A stretch of DNA of 64,000 nt from Henricia sp. BOLD:AAB3569 (lineage: Eukaryota; Echinodermata; Asteroidea; Spinulosida; Echinasteridae): NCBI GenBank assembly GCA_037783545.1, contig JBBELK010000522.1, positions 124,001 through 188,000 of the forward strand, in the 5' to 3' direction. The notes under the pieces were generated by a model. The model was not told the origin of the DNA. It worked only from the letters and a program-made list of their open reading frames with translations, and did no database searches. This document shows, one piece after another, positions 11,195 through 23,789 of the stretch (position 1 is its first letter; each line of letters starts with the position of its first letter). Position numbers and translations under genes: made by a program.

Positions 11195-12246
11195 GGGCTG
11201 CTTTCGAGCGCGGCACCAGGGATCCCTGGTGTTCCCTGGTGCTCACCCGAAAGCGCGTTGGTGCACCAGATGGTGGCACCAACTGCTCCCGACCTCCGAG
11301 TCGTCGAGACAACTGGGAGACATGCGCAGTTGCGCGTACTCACGCATGACTCGCAAAAATAGCTGGCGCGCCGTAGAATGATTCTGGAAATTTGGGTTGA
11401 TATTTTGAATGTTCCAGCTTCCACATTGAAACCATGATTTATTTTCATCAGATATCAGTGATATATTTTGTGGAAAACCAAGATTTTATTAGCGGGGATG
11501 TAATTTCTAATGACCGTGGTGCACCAGGGATCCCGATAACACTTTTGAGCGCTATCGCATGTACGCATGTGTGTGACGTAACATTCCCAACGCCTGGGAG
11601 CACCAGGGACGAGCGCTCGAAAGCGATATTAGTGATAATATAGGAACTGATAAGTTAAGGATGCCGTCAGATATTAATTCTTTGATGTGACAATCATTTT
11701 TGCAATACACGTATGGCCACAATAAACTATCTGCTCAGAAATCATATGATTCAGATAATACGGCAATTACTTGCTAATGATATAATATTTCAAGATAAAA
11801 AACAGTTTAAGTATTTGGTGGCATTTGTGAATTGCGCCAATGTTCACACGGCCTTTAGGTGACATTTCTGATATAGGGACGAAATACAGAATAAACAGTA
11901 TTTAATGCTTACTGGCAAGAATAATGTTTTTTTGTAAAATTTCCCACAGTAGTTTGGTAATTCATTGAGGCAATTTACTGTGTGGCCAGATTATCCAGGT
12001 TCAACTGTAATAGGATTGTACGCGCAGAGATCCTAGTGCCCTAGCCACTGGCCGCGTAAGACAGGGGCCCTAATATCAAGGTTCTACCTTCTTATGATGG
12101 TGTACAAACTGATTTGGGACGAAGCAAATGTGGCCTCTTTAGGCAGGCGGCCCCTTAATAAAAGGTTTCACTATATTTCATGTACGCATGTGACGTAACG
12201 TTCCCAACGCCGGGGAGCACCAGGGACGAGCGCTTGAAAGCAGCCC
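11195..12246. mobile_element. ~1.05 kb foldback element with GGGCTGCTTTCGAGCG ends
   Basis: The left end GGGCTGCTTTCGAGCG is the complement of the right end CGCTTGAAAGCAGCCC. The motif GCACCAGGGA and its complement recur near both ends. A ~65 bp segment (GTACGCATGTG, TGACGTAAC, TTCCCAACGCC, AGCACCAGGGACGAGCGCT) occurs directly repeated at 11557-11624 and 12178-12240. No open frame of interest. Confidence 0.75.
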
Positions 12247-12559
12247 CGGTGAGCTATGAGGAACACACGTAAGAATGCAATTTTTCTCTTGGCATTTAAA
12301 AGTAGGGACCATTTGCAAAAATGTCCAGGGAAAAACGAGCAAGGAATTTGAGAAACATTCCTAAAAGTAATACACCTAAAGCTTTCTACATGAATGATGG
12401 TGGCTTTTTGAAAAATCCCAAAGAGGGTTGTCTTTTGGGGAGAAATTAAGCAAACTTTCGATGTTTCATTAAACTCAGATTTTTTAACTTTTTAAACTGG
12501 CTGGTAATAATTGTTAAGTCAAATACATAACGGTCTCTTTACACCAAAATATCATCAGA

Positions 12560-13520
12560 TAACACTGCACCATAGTGCACAAGATAATGCTGCATCAACA
12601 TCCGTATGAGCCGCTGAGGCAGGGTGTACCACTCTGCCTGTGAAGTGCCTCCCTAACTCCTGCACTTCCGGGTCTATTTTTAGGTCAGCTCATCCGACAC
12701 ACAGGTTTAATCAAGTTGAAAACCCGACAAAATGGGTTTTCTAAGAGCCCTTAAAGGCCCTGTGGATTATCTGTTTTTGAGCGATTCTGTGAATAAAACC
12801 ATTATAAATCAAAAGAAAGACATCAACAAACTCATCCGAAGAAATTTCAGCTTTGTCAAATGTACCACGTTTAAAAAAACCATGAAAATCCATATCTGTT
12901 TTCCTGGTCTTGGCGGGGTTTCAAATATTCGTTCTCAGTTGATCGGGTACTAGCTTGCGTCATGCACTCTGTGGCGCACATCATATACTGCGTGTGCGCG
13001 CGATCCATAACAAATGCATCGCGTTGGAACACGCACACGCAGTACACAGCACCCATGCATTTTGGACCGCATAGATGCGAACCAAAAATAAGTAAATCGT
13101 TTGCAAACGATCTAAATAATTTCATCTTCACGGGTTATTTTCTGGTAAAATTATATCATTTTGAGCGGAAACCTTTCATTGGGTAGTTGCTATTAATTCA
13201 ATCTTTACTTAGAGAACTTTTCCCCTGTAAACTCGATTACTTTTTAGAGTCATTGCAAATGATACACTGGGCCTTTAACTGCAGGATTCTTCAAGAAACA
13301 GGAAATGTCACATTTCACCGTTGTGGGAATCACTTTGTTCGAACAGGTCCACTTTGACCTGGACGAAAACACTGAAGTGTAACAGTCTTGAAAGCAATTG
13401 TACAATCAGTTTTTCAATTGTTCAATCAGTGCCGTGTTATCCCAAAGTCTACTGTATTCAACAAACTTCTGTTTTGACAGAGAATGAATTTTTCAAGAAT
13501 TGTTTTTTTTTTTTTTAGGA
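12560..13520 (+). repeat. Dispersed repeat family R, copy 1, interrupted
   Basis: Matches 14535-14930 in the same sense (TGAAGTGCCTCCCT, CAGGTTTAATCA, CAGGAAATGTCA, AATCACTTTGTTC, CAGTCTTGAAAGCAATT). It partly matches 28735-29037 in the opposite sense. A TTAA element splits it after GAGCCC. No coding potential seen. Confidence 0.7.
12755..13274. mobile_element. TTAA-flanked element, family B
   Basis: Ends AGGCCCTGTGGATTAT and, inverted, AGGCCCAGTGTATCAT, between TTAA at 12751-12754 and 13275-13278. The related R copy at 14728 reads across the same point without it (GAGCCAATAACTACAGGATT). That supports insertion and a target duplicated as TTAA. The interior has an imperfect hairpin around GTGTGCGCGCGATCC. 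Non-coding. Confidence 0.8.
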
Positions 13521-14534
13521 GAGCATATTATCTTTTGTTTACACCAGATTCTATTTTATACAAAGCCACATATGCAGACATAGAAAGTGTACAGATATTT
13601 TCTCATTCATTTTGCATATCCTAATCTGAAGGTGTGCTACGGTGCATGAAATATTGCCATTTAATTGAAAAAGAAAATGGCTCCAATATAGCTGTGACCA
13701 ATTAAAGGCAGTAGTGCGTGCACGCTGCAGATAAAAAATAACATGCACTTAATTGCAGCTGGCCTTGGCGATATAGACCAGCTTAGCCCCTAACCCCCTC
13801 TCCCATTTTCAATCTCAAAAAAAGGGGAAAGAAAAAAAACAACTTTTAATAATTAATGTGGATTTCATTTGATGCACGCTTGGAGGTTACACGCGATGTA
13901 TAATCAGATTTGAGGGTTTGGTTTGATATTAGGACTGACAAGGACTTGTTTTTATTGGGTGAAAAGGCAGGTTTCGTTTGATGGTCGAGGTAAACAGGGA
14001 AAAGGGCAGCTAGCAGACTCGTTGGGTATTAGGTGAATAAATATTGACGAAAAAATTAATAATAGAAAAGTCCAAAGATGAAGTGTCTCACTTGATTTTT
14101 TCCCTTGCTCCCCAACATCCTTCAAGCTACATACAAGTTTTGCAGCATTTAAGACTGATGTTGGCCTAGAGATCAATTTAGCATGGTCTAGTTGTGTCGA
14201 ACAGTCTCGTCTGTATTGGTTTTTTTTGCTTGGTGTTTTTGTACAAAACCAGGGGACCAAATTTCACGATTTATGTAATTTTGTGATCATTGCAACAACA
14301 ATCGCTCCCCCCAAAAAAAGATCCATTGCAACAGTGATAAGCAATTATTACAAATAATCAGGGGAAAAAAGTTTTCAATAAAAATTTTAAATATTTCTCA
14401 CACCTAAATTCATGATTTCCCTTTAATTTATGGTTAAAAAAATTAAACACAAATAATCCTCTGACCGATTGAGGCTGAGAAATGTAATATTTTATTATTC
14501 AGTATTAAACATGTCTGACCACCTCTTGTGGCAA
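13521..14534. other. No gene seen
   Basis: AT-rich with several short poly-A/T runs. A minus-strand frame at 13952-14260 has no recognisable features. No repeat boundaries supported. Confidence 0.4.
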
Positions 14535-14930
14535 GGCTGACTGCACCGGCCTCTGTAAGAGCCCCCGAGGAAGGGTTCGCCACTTAGCCTGAAGTGCCTC
14601 CCTGTGAGCTTCTGCAGTTTTACATGTTCTAGGGCCGTTTATGAGATGCACGGCTCAAGAGACTACATGTAGCTCTTTCCATGCAGGTTTAATCAGGTTT
14701 AAAACCAATCAAAACGGGTTTGCAAGAGCCAATAACTACAGGATTCTCCAACAAACAGGAAATGTCATTTCATTGCTGTGGAAATCACTTTGTTCAAACA
14801 ATGGAATCACTGAAGCAGAACAGTCTTGAAAGCAATTCGGAAGTGATTGATCAATCAGTGCCTTGTTCAATGTATTTGACAAACTTCTGATTTGATCAAG
14901 AATTGATACATGTATTTTGAGAACAATGCA
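14535..14930 (+). repeat. Dispersed repeat family R, copy 2, uninterrupted
   Basis: The intact version of the sequence that family B interrupts at 12.75 kb; it provides the empty-site comparison. Starts near CTCTTGTGGCAAGGCTGACT. Confidence 0.7.
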
Positions 14931-15100
14931 TAAAATTTCTTATTCATAATTAGGGCAAGCCAGGTTGGGGTTTGGGGCGTAACTTAAGTGATCTCTGGGA
15001 GGGGTGGTTATTTCTCTGTAGGGCTTGCTAAGCTCACGTGATAGCCAATCCCAATCAGTGAGGAACAACTGCAATGTACTGTTATTCGAGACCCCCAGTT

Positions 15101-15173
15101 GGCTTCATAGCTCAATTGGTAGGGCGTCTGCACGTTAAGCAGAAGGTCCGCAGTTCGAGTCCCGGTGGAGCCA
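15101..15173 (+). tRNA. tRNA-Asn(GTT)-like sequence, degenerate
   Basis: A 73-nt cloverleaf. The acceptor stem GGCTTCA/TGGAGCC pairs with one G-T. The D stem GCTC/GGGC contains G-T pairs. The anticodon stem TCTGC/GCAGA is perfect, with loop ACGTTAA, giving anticodon GTT. The A-box (TAGCTCAATTGGTAG) and B-box (GTTCGAGTCCC) promoters are recognisable. Two things argue against a working gene. Loop position 33 is C instead of the near-universal T, and the T stem (CGCAG against CCCGG) has three mismatches. A TTTT run lies a few bases downstream. A tRNA pseudogene or the head of an unrecognised SINE is as likely as a gene. Confidence 0.4.
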
Positions 15174-15179
15174 AGTTGC

Positions 15180-17150
15180 TTTTCACTACGGCCAGATTTT
15201 CCAAACTCATGGACCTTTTTTGTCCACATTTGTATCAACATTTCTTTTTGGGAGGGTATAAAGAACACATGTATTTGGCAGCTGTGTCATTCCATGAAGT
15301 TGAGGAACAAAGTGTGACATTTCTTCATTTCCACAAAAATGGTCAATAAGAGAGCAATGAATCACTTTTTATATAACGATGTTGCATGATGTGGTGGCTT
15401 GTATGTTTGGGGGTAATTTGGGAGTCTTCAGTGTTGACAAAGTGCTGCCATTTTGAATTATTTAACAAAGTGGTGGTTGTGGATGTAACTTGGAAACCAA
15501 TCCAGTTCAACTGCTTTCACCCCAACTACAAATTTTTTCATGTTGAATTTGAAATAAACACACAGTTCTCAAACTAAACAATCCTTTTTAATTTGAGTTT
15601 GGAGGATTCTAGATTATATTCCTGTGTGATTGAAGAAAATCTGCTAAAAAGCACCAAATGTCACACCTACATGTACATTTGAACAAAATTCTAGTTAGTT
15701 GACATCTAAATTTAAATCCATTTATTTATTTATTTATTCCATTTATTTACCCAGGGTGTGCCCAAACAGTTTACAAAAACTGGTTCTGAGGATTTTGTTA
15801 CAAGTAATGAATGTTTTAAATTTCTCTCAACCAACAGCTTGAATTTCTGAATAGTATTGGTTCATGGGGTTATCAAGGGCAAAAAAAAAAGGAAAAATGG
15901 TTGTGGATGTAACACGGAAACCGTGTTCCTCAACTTCATGGAATGACCCAGCTATCAAATCATAATAAGGGGACTGATCAACCAGTGTACAGAATTATTT
16001 TCCAAACTAACTCACTTTTGAAACTCATGGCACTGCCCTCTGCACGAGCTCTCTACAAATCCAGTTTATGACCCACATTCCAATTTCAATATACCGGTAT
16101 TGAGTAATTGCGGCAAAACATTCGCATGGCATGTTTTCGCAGGCTGAAACGAAATGGACTGGACTTCTCAATCAAAACTGATTAAAGTACAATTTGTCTG
16201 TCGGGCGGCCTAAGAAAATACCAGCATTTCACCCACAAACGACATCTTGGCAGCCGCAGAAATTCCTTTGTCAGCTTTAAGCAGATTTCAAAACAGGTAC
16301 GACTCGGGCGAGGCAATTTTAAACCTTCTTCCCAGAACGGGGGTTGTCCTTATTAAATTAAGGGCAAGAACAGACAGTAATTTGCATACAGCTGTTGACG
16401 AAGCCTAAAGTTCAGTTCAACTGAAAGTAAGGGTGTTGTTTATTTTTACTTTAAACTCACTTTGAAATTTTATTTCTTTAACACAATTCAAACACTCCCG
16501 TTAACGAAGTTTGGCTGCTGTGGCGCAAATATTTCAGACAAAAGAGTTGGACTCTCTAAAAAATGAAGTTTACGAATAAAATAAATATACTGCTTTCAAG
16601 TTAGAACAGCTGTCATGACAGTTCACTTTAAAAGAACACACTGGCTTACTGTTTACATAATGTAGCGATCTAGCATCCTGTTTTTCAATGGTCGTTGTGA
16701 ACAAAAATTATCAAAATGTCACGTAATTAACTAGAAATGTTAAAAATTAACAAAAGAGACCAAATGTTTGGCTATGATACGCTTTACCAGCCGTATGGCG
16801 ATGTATTATGTATCATGTGTTTGTAAATAAAGGTGGTGTTGGATATGGGTCGACACGTGTTTAACCTCGTTTCCTTGTTTTCCCTGACTCGACACACTTT
16901 GTGCATGATCCCCCAGGTCATCGCTTACTCGAGGAAGCAATTCCAACGCAACTAGTTGGTTTCTCCAACGTCCGCAATTTTTACTTCGGATATTATTTAT
17001 CGCCGTGAAGCGAAGACGCGAAAATCTGAGAGATTCTCTCGTCCATATCAACACCCAGAAACCTTCTTATGAAATATGTAGAGAAACCCACTGCGAATGA
17101 CAAAAGCAACTCGCACTTCGCGCTGGTTTCTACGGCTGGAAATAAAAGTA
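15180..17150. other. No gene recognised; single-copy-looking DNA
   Basis: Contains a tract of TTTA repeats near 15720. CpG density rises at 16040-16330 and 16840-17100. A minus-strand frame at 16806-17054 shows no known motif. The 16.8-17.1 kb part is the likeliest place in this stretch for an unrecognised exon or regulatory region, but nothing decides it. Confidence 0.35.
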
Positions 17151-17159
17151 ACTCCAAGA

Positions 17160-17211
17160 CCACGTGATTTATCCGAACCAGAAATCTAGTTTGGATAAAT
17201 CATGTGACCTT
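17160..17211. repeat. Short hairpin (CACGTGATTTATCC / GGATAAATCATGTG)
   Basis: Inverted repeat of about 17 bp per arm, around CGAACCAGAAATCTAGTTT. It precedes a fragment ending GCCGGTATGTCCCTTTAAAG (about 17345-17363), which matches an end of the TTAA family E element at 55.2 kb. Confidence 0.6.
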
Positions 17212-17363
17212 GATTTTTTTGAAAAATGCTAAAAAACGGCCAAATTTGACGGTTTCTTTTCAGGTTCTTTTCAGTCTATTTCGGAAAGGTCTACTTTCAG
17301 AATCAAGTATGGGTCTATTTCGAGCCCAAAATAGCCCAACAAAGCCGGTATGTCCCTTTAAAG

Positions 17364-18440
17364 CATGTAGAATTTACTCAAATGGAAGAGAGAAATGTCC
17401 AATGCAGAATTTCCATCCGAGATATCTTTTCATACAATAAACAACTGAAGATAAATTTATGTTTTTTTACAACAAGGCCCCTGACTACCACAGTACTGTG
17501 GCTCCACTTTCCGTGCAGTATAGCCAGGGAACCAGCCTTAATAGGACGGTGGCTATGCACAATTTCTTGAAAGCATGGACACGGTTTTCCATTGTTTTCT
17601 TGGAAAACAGATGAATTACTGAGCTGACTTATACACAGGTTGGTTTTTATCATAGACATTCTCAATCACACGTGGACGCTTGTAATCCTGTAATCTATTT
17701 GTAATGTTTAGATCTTGTTCTATTTTTAAAGGTACATGTAGTATACTTGTTTGGTAAACTGTTAAAAACTGCATGATTTCCACTGGTAATTGAAAGCATA
17801 GGTCGAGAGAACTACCTTGTAGAAATTTCAGCCACTTAGATGCAGTGATACTTCAGAAAACCTGAAAATCCAAGTACGGTTTTTGTGCATGAATGAATGG
17901 CTCCAAAAATCGCCTACAGGCGATCTTTGGAGATTCAAATAATTTTGTCATTTTTCTCATGAATGGGGGAAATTCAGACGAAATAATTTCAAGGAAGATT
18001 ACTACCATTACCATCTTGATAATAACTAACCTTAAAGATAATAATTTAGAAAATGTTTTGGAGGGCAATTACCAAACAAGTAGACTACCTTTAACGCGTG
18101 GGTGAAAATGGTTGTATAAAATGGGAACGAAAAGCCTTAAAATAGCAGGATCGATCATGTTTGTAAGATGACATATTTCCGTTGCCTTTGGCAGCTTCGA
18201 TATGGTACATGTACATGCAGGTATTAAGGAAGTGGCACTTTGGATAAATTGTGTTTAACTGTTCCCTGCAGAAAATGGATAACAGCTCACATGGGAAATC
18301 AATGGTAGCATTGGGTAAACGTACCTAAGTACAAGCCCACGATTCAGAGTCACACAACAGGAACTTTGACTGAAGGGTGAAAATTAAATAGCCACCTCTT
18401 GTACAGCACTTTTAAAGGTAAAACACATGAAAATGTTCAC
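17364..18440. other. No gene seen; fragments of dispersed repeats
   Basis: 17550-17680 shares segments with about 40070-40120 (CATGGACA then TTTCATTGTTTTCT) and 40645-40700 (ATCCTCAATCACACATGG-like). No exon supported. Confidence 0.4.
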
Positions 18441-18800
18441 AGAATTACACATATCTTACACAATATATAAACATGATGACGGTAGAAAACTTCCCCTGAA
18501 ATGGTTTTGTCTGAAGTGCTACCGGTACAGTCTTTGAGAAATGAGTAAAACAATAAATGTTCATCTCATGAGACGAAAAATATTTTTTCAAACGATGTCG
18601 GTCACTTCGCCCTGAACCACTTCGCCCTGAACCACTTCGCCCAAAAACCACCTGGTGCGCATGGCGTGGTTTAGGGCGAAGTGGTTTGAGGGCGAAGTGA
18701 CTGTGAAGCTTTCGAAAGAATAACGACAGTTTTTGACCGTTTTCTCAAAAGTTAGATGAAGTACAGAGCTGATTTTCACTCAGGTTGGTTTTAATCATTT
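18441..18800. repeat. Second minisatellite foldback, inverted relative to 3.4 kb
   Basis: CATCTCATGAGACGAAAAAT, a short array of CACTTCGCCCTGAAC units (18600-18650), a spacer, then complementary GGGCGAAGTGGTTT units (18676-18705). Flanks match those of the 3.4 kb block reversed. This confirms one mobile or dispersed family whose array length varies. Confidence 0.75.
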
Positions 18801-19535
18801 ACAGAATGACCATAGATGCATCCGCATTGGATTTTTGTTTGGGTACATGTACAACTTTATATGAAGATATCTGTTACTTTATGCCGACGGCCAGTAAACA
18901 ACCAAAATTGTTAAGTACGGACTGTCGATTGTTAGTTTAATGCTCCACTGCTGTAGGTTTTACAGAGCGAGCTGGGTCACAGAAAAATTACTCAGTTATT
19001 CTTACTCTACTAGAAAGTCCCATGCGAACTCACTTTGCGATGTCATATTTTGATATTTTGTTTATGTAAATGAAATTTCACGCAGAAGGCTGCTACTTCA
19101 CCAAGACTACTGAAATTGGAAAATTGGACCAAAATAAAATCCACCTTCTCAACGGAATACGGACAGCAAATATTGAATCTCCGAACAGTTGAACATACAT
19201 GTGGGCCTGCACAAACAATGTGCACTGTCATGGCAGGTGCTCAATTCACATTAGTACATATAATACAAACATTTACATACTATGTACGGCATATACCGGT
19301 ACATGTATGCACTAAGAGGCGTGTTTTGCCCAAAGAAAGAATGTCCATTAGTTAACGCAAACAAAACTATAAGCAGAAAAACTATTCTATGTTGTCTGTT
19401 GGGAGCTTAACATCAGTTAGGGAAATAGAAAGGCTCTGACTATAGTTTGAATGTTAGGCAGATGCTTCTTTACTTGCTGGAAGATACATGTATGTACTCT
19501 TTAATAAGATTAGAAAAAATGGATTAGGAACAACT
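18801..19535. other. No gene seen
   Basis: AT-rich, several TACATGTA words, no supported exon or repeat boundary. Confidence 0.4.
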
Positions 19536-19539
19536 TTAA

Positions 19540-20112
19540 AGGGCCTGTGACATGCTAAACAACTTTGTGCCTAAGCTTTGCTTCATAATGACGGATTACT
19601 TGTTCAGCAAGACATACTATTGTTCGTTTGGATGTAAAATTAATAAAAGGTGGCCTTTTTCAACTTTGAAGATTTCACTGCAATAAATCACAGACAGAGG
19701 GCGCTGTTTTGAGTGCATCACATAAGGAAGACAGAAGGGAAAAGTTAAGAAAAAACATAAGACTTCAAGTTGGACTTGTGGCAAATTGCTGCAGTTTCTA
19801 CCCCCAGTTTTGTCATGGCTTACAGCAGGCAACATGTAAAACAAACTCAAACAGCCATGGATTACAACAGTTTCAGGAAAATTGAGAAAAAAGTGGAATC
19901 TTTTGTGCACAGTTGAATGTGATTTTCCTGTGTTTGCCTCTTGTGACATAGTGACCTTGGTCATGAATATGCATATTTTCATTAGCATAAAAACTAAAAA
20001 CCTTTGTTTTAAACCCCAAAGCAAGCTCCAAATAGGATTTTTATGACTTTAACTGAGTAGAGTGGTTTTAAAGCATAGATTTCATTGATATAAATCCTAA
20101 ATAAGGGGCCCT
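19540..20112 (-). mobile_element. TTAA-flanked element, family A, copy 2 (inverted)
   Basis: Flanked by TTAA at 19536-19539 and 20113-20116. The complement of the 8787-9360 copy, with high similarity over its whole length. The 135-residue frame inside it partly corresponds to frames in the other two copies, but stops and starts differ, and I do not treat it as a gene. Confidence 0.82.
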
Positions 20113-20151
20113 TTAAAGAGTATCACTTTAAAATGTGACCCGGTACTTCGT

Positions 20152-20427
20152 ATAGACCTTTATCATGGTGCGGCTATCTTCCCTTTTCCCCTATTAAAAT
20201 GAACGTAACCAAAGTGAGGCTTGCAGAAATAAATAGTTTGGTACCGTTTTGAAATTGTTCATTGTGTGCATCACAATGGCACAGGTGCTGCACGATCAAG
20301 AGAGCGCGCAGCGTATCTTAACGAGAGATTACACGCGCTATCGCGCGGTAGCGCAGACGTACTGATCGTGCCCGACACGCACTATGGGGAACAAGACAAA
20401 GATGGATGCACCGTGATAAAGGTCTAT
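20152..20427. mobile_element. Inverted-terminal element with ATAGACCTTTATCATGGTGC ends
   Basis: The left end ATAGACCTTTATCATGGTGC is matched by GCACCGTGATAAAGGTCTAT at the right. The interior has GCGCGC-rich inverted words (ACGCGCTATCGCGCGGTAGC). Non-coding, 276 bp. Confidence 0.8.
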
Positions 20428-20429
20428 TG

Positions 20430-21203
20430 TTGACGCCGTTTTTAGTTTAAAAGCTCTGTCTATGAGATTTTTGTCCGACAGACAAGACAATGTTGTTTGA
20501 CTTTGTCTGAAGACTTCGTCCACACTAAAATCAGTATCAGACAAGTTTGATGATGTTTGATGATTTTGTTCAATCGTGGGTTTGGGGGTCAAAACCCCTC
20601 CCTGCTCGGACACCACAAAATATAATGTAATGCATTTTTTGTGTGTCCGTCTGTCCGAAACAAGCTGACATCAAACATCTGACGGGCAAAACCCCTCCCT
20701 GGTGGCAAAACCCCCTCCTCGAAAAATTCCTGGATCCGCGCTCCTAGAGACTGAATATCACAGACGATTATTATTAAATGTAAAAACAATTATTAAAGAT
20801 GAATCTTTAATGATTGTTTTACAAAGACCATTTTCTTTTGACTCCATAAAATAGAGTGTATCATATTCACAGCAGAAGAACAGCTTCCCTTTAAATGGGA
20901 TGCAAACCATGCCCGGGGTTTGCAAAGTTGTTTTTGTGTGCCAGAGCACAGGCTTATATAGAAGAGTTGTTTGCCGTAATGGATTTTGAGAGTACTCAAA
21001 CTATGCATCCCTACAGAGCATTTTAAGCACTCCAGGATTAAGGAACTTGCAAAGGAAGAAAAGATTGATGCAAGAATAAGTGTGTCGTCAGCCTCATACA
21101 TGCTCTGGATTGTCTTTTAGTGTATGTTTTTTTAAAGGAAAAAAGAAAACAGAATTCAGTGCCATTAAATATAGAGGAGAACATAATGGATACTTCAGTG
21201 GTT
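20430..21203. other. No gene; repeat tail with AAAACCCCTCCCTG motifs
   Basis: 20580-20745 holds three AAAACCCC-type motifs and ends CGAAAAATTCCTGGATCC. I judge it a dispersed repeat by its style. Frames crossing it are by-products. Confidence 0.4.
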
Positions 21204-21352
21204 AGAGGAGCTCGTCCAGATTTTTTTCAGAAAATGGATTTCGTTCTACATGTAACCTAACAGTCATATAAAATACCTCTCCAAAATATATCCACGTGAA
21301 GAAAACAGGAAATTCGCAATCTCCAATTTGGATGTGGAAACAAAACGGTTGG
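21204..21352 (-). mobile_element. Family P fragment, copy 3
   Basis: GAGGAGCTCGTCCAGATTTT followed by sequence complementary to the right half of 2366-2722 (ACATGTAACCTAACAGTCAT, AATACCTCTCCAAAATA). The other end is missing. Confidence 0.6.
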
Positions 21353-21412
21353 TATTAACTTGACATTATCAGCTCACCCCATCAACAAAGTTACTATTTT
21401 TCAATCACTTAC

Positions 21413-21860
21413 AATGCATAGTTCCGAGATTGCCCAGTTAACCCCGCCCCTTAGATATTGTTGCTATGTGCTCACAAGCCATCGCAAAAAAATGGCGACA
21501 CAACGTACAAAGCAACGGGATTCGGCATGGAACGTACAGATTCATTAGAGAAAACTCAAAGGTATTTATGTTTTAGGGTCGACAGTTACCGTAGCACACA
21601 CTGAGCGAAAGGCTAGTAATGCAGGGGTGACATATATTCATAAAAATGCGCTTTCCTACGTTTGAATGTTCAGCGAATCGCCCGACATTGAAACAAAAAT
21701 TCACCCGGTCACTGGCGCATACAACCTACAAACTAAATGGGCAGAAAATCGCGTGATTGTGTGATGATTGCATCACTTTTACCTTTGTGGGCGCCGTCTG
21801 CTAGCTCTGTTGTGATTGGTCGGCGGGTTCGGCTTGATTGACAGGTCAGAACTATGCATT
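21413..21860 (+). mobile_element. Element with AATGCATAGTTC inverted ends, copy 1
   Basis: Ends AATGCATAGTTCCGAG and CAGAACTATGCATT. The interior (TAACCCCGCCCCTTAGATA, GGGTCGACAGTTACCGTAGC, GTGATTGGTCGGCGGGTTCG) is found inverted at 44067-44501, inside another repeat. About 448 bp, non-coding. Confidence 0.8.
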
Positions 21861-23789
21861 CTTACAATTGCATGAAACCTTCTTCGAATCGACTTTGTAA
21901 TTTTTAGAAATCATCAACGAAAAATGTACATGGTTTGAGGGAAAGTAAGTTTTGAAAATTCACTTCCAATGAGTATAATTTCAAAAAAGATTGACAAAGA
22001 ATGGCCCTTAGTATTGCTTAATCTGCTCACAATGGAAACTTCCTAATTTCGTTTTATAAGAATTCATTGATTGAATTTGTATATTTTGGAACACACAAAG
22101 CTGGGAGCCCAGAGGTGGAAATTTAAAATGTTCATGAATGCACTGAATAAATCTGGATTTATCCAATATATGAGATTGATGGAAGGACAATGATGGTTTT
22201 CTGTGAAAAAGCATTCATAAATTGATCAAGTTAAGAGCTCTGTAAGTAGTAAATGCCGAGATGAATTTCTTGTTGCCTTGTAGCTTCGAGAATCTGGTTT
22301 TGATATAAAGTCAAAACATTACAAAATGCCTACATCGATATCCATGGCATTAGGTCTAACATTACCCAATAACTGGTTCGTTGGTGTCAGTTGCAGTTTC
22401 ACAGAAATGCCCCAGCTCCTGTGTACATGTATGGTACGAATGCATTCTGTAGTGTCAACTGTTACTCAACAGAGAGGTAGGTACCGTATAAGAGCGTGAT
22501 CCAATTCCGTCCCTCACATGAGGGACGGAAATCAGGAGACAAATGCCTTTTCTTAATGTACAACAAAAGAAAACTAAAGTGAACCTGTATGTTTACCTGC
22601 TACTGATGTTAATACACACACCCAGTTTATCACCGGTTGAAGTTGACTTTACAGTTTTATGCAGAGGTTGTTTTTGTGCGTGAGGGACGGACAATCAATA
22701 AAATTGACAAAAACTACAATTTTTTACATGCATTTTTAACTACATGTATTTCTTGAAAATGTAATGGCACAGTGTGCCCAGTCAAATTTATTCTGTTAAT
22801 TTTTGTAATATGATTGTAAAATATGGACATTTCTTTACTGTTCGAAGTATTATTGGTGTTTATTTAATTTTGAAATACGGTCGTCGGCTACATGAGTTCA
22901 AAAAGTCTCCGTGTCCGTTCTGCGTAGTGCAAGCGCGCACGTTAAATTTAGCGCGCAGCTTGCGGGACGCGCCTAATACATTTTGTGCAGTCACCAAGCA
23001 CGTCGGCGGTTTTCAAGTCGCGCGTAAGACGCGTGTAGAACACGGTAGCATTATTCCAAATTTTATTCCACGGGTACACGTACACGAAGTTGTAGCGGAC
23101 ATAGACAATGGATGGCCAACTGCAGCGTAGCTTCCGTGTTTTTGCATGCAGCAAAAACATTGAAACTGAACAGTTGTGAAGCGACACTTTGTCACCTGCT
23201 AAAATTGTATGTACAAAATTGTAAAATTCTCTTGTTTATATCGCTTAGCAATGAATCTATCAAGAGTGGCAATCCGTTTTTTGGGGAGCCAGAGTTCGTT
23301 TTGTCTTTCAAAATCGGCAAAAACCATGATCATCGTTGGTAAAAAAGTACGCTACGATGACCCATTGCCTCATCGTAGCTTACGGTGCGTTGCCATGGCA
23401 TATATGCATCGGTACACTCATCGCAAGTTTCTTGAAAGCGTTCTCAGGACGCAACACGAGTTACGGAGCGGTAACCCATCACATCTCGAGTTACGAAGGA
23501 TCTGAAACTTTAGTGAAATCGACCCCTGGTCATACTCCGTTAAATACGGTCTTCAGCAGTGAGTTTTAGATGTTAAACTAAATCGTAGAAAACTTGCATT
23601 GCTAGTTCTACATCTCATATAAAAGTCCATAGCCCATATTTTGTATTCAAACACAGTGAAGCCCTACAGATTATCTAAATGTGACTAAGGATTTTTTTAA
23701 ATCAAATGACATCCTTCTCAGGAAATTGTCTTTATGCAGTGTCTTGAAATTTGACACATACAAGTACTACATGTACATCTACTTGTACG
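21861..23789. other. No gene recognised; a GTCCCTCAC inverted motif and a GC-rich patch
   Basis: 22503-22530 carries CCGTCCCTCACATGAGGGAC and a matching GTGAGGGACGGA at 22680. 22900-23100 is CpG-rich (GCGCGC words). 23346-23385 has an inverted repeat around TACGCTACGATGACC. No protein features were recognised in frames at 22774-23569. Confidence 0.35.

Noticed and set aside
19617-20024. 135-residue frame on the minus strand
   Set aside because: Lies wholly inside a TTAA-flanked family A element; stops differ in the other copies.
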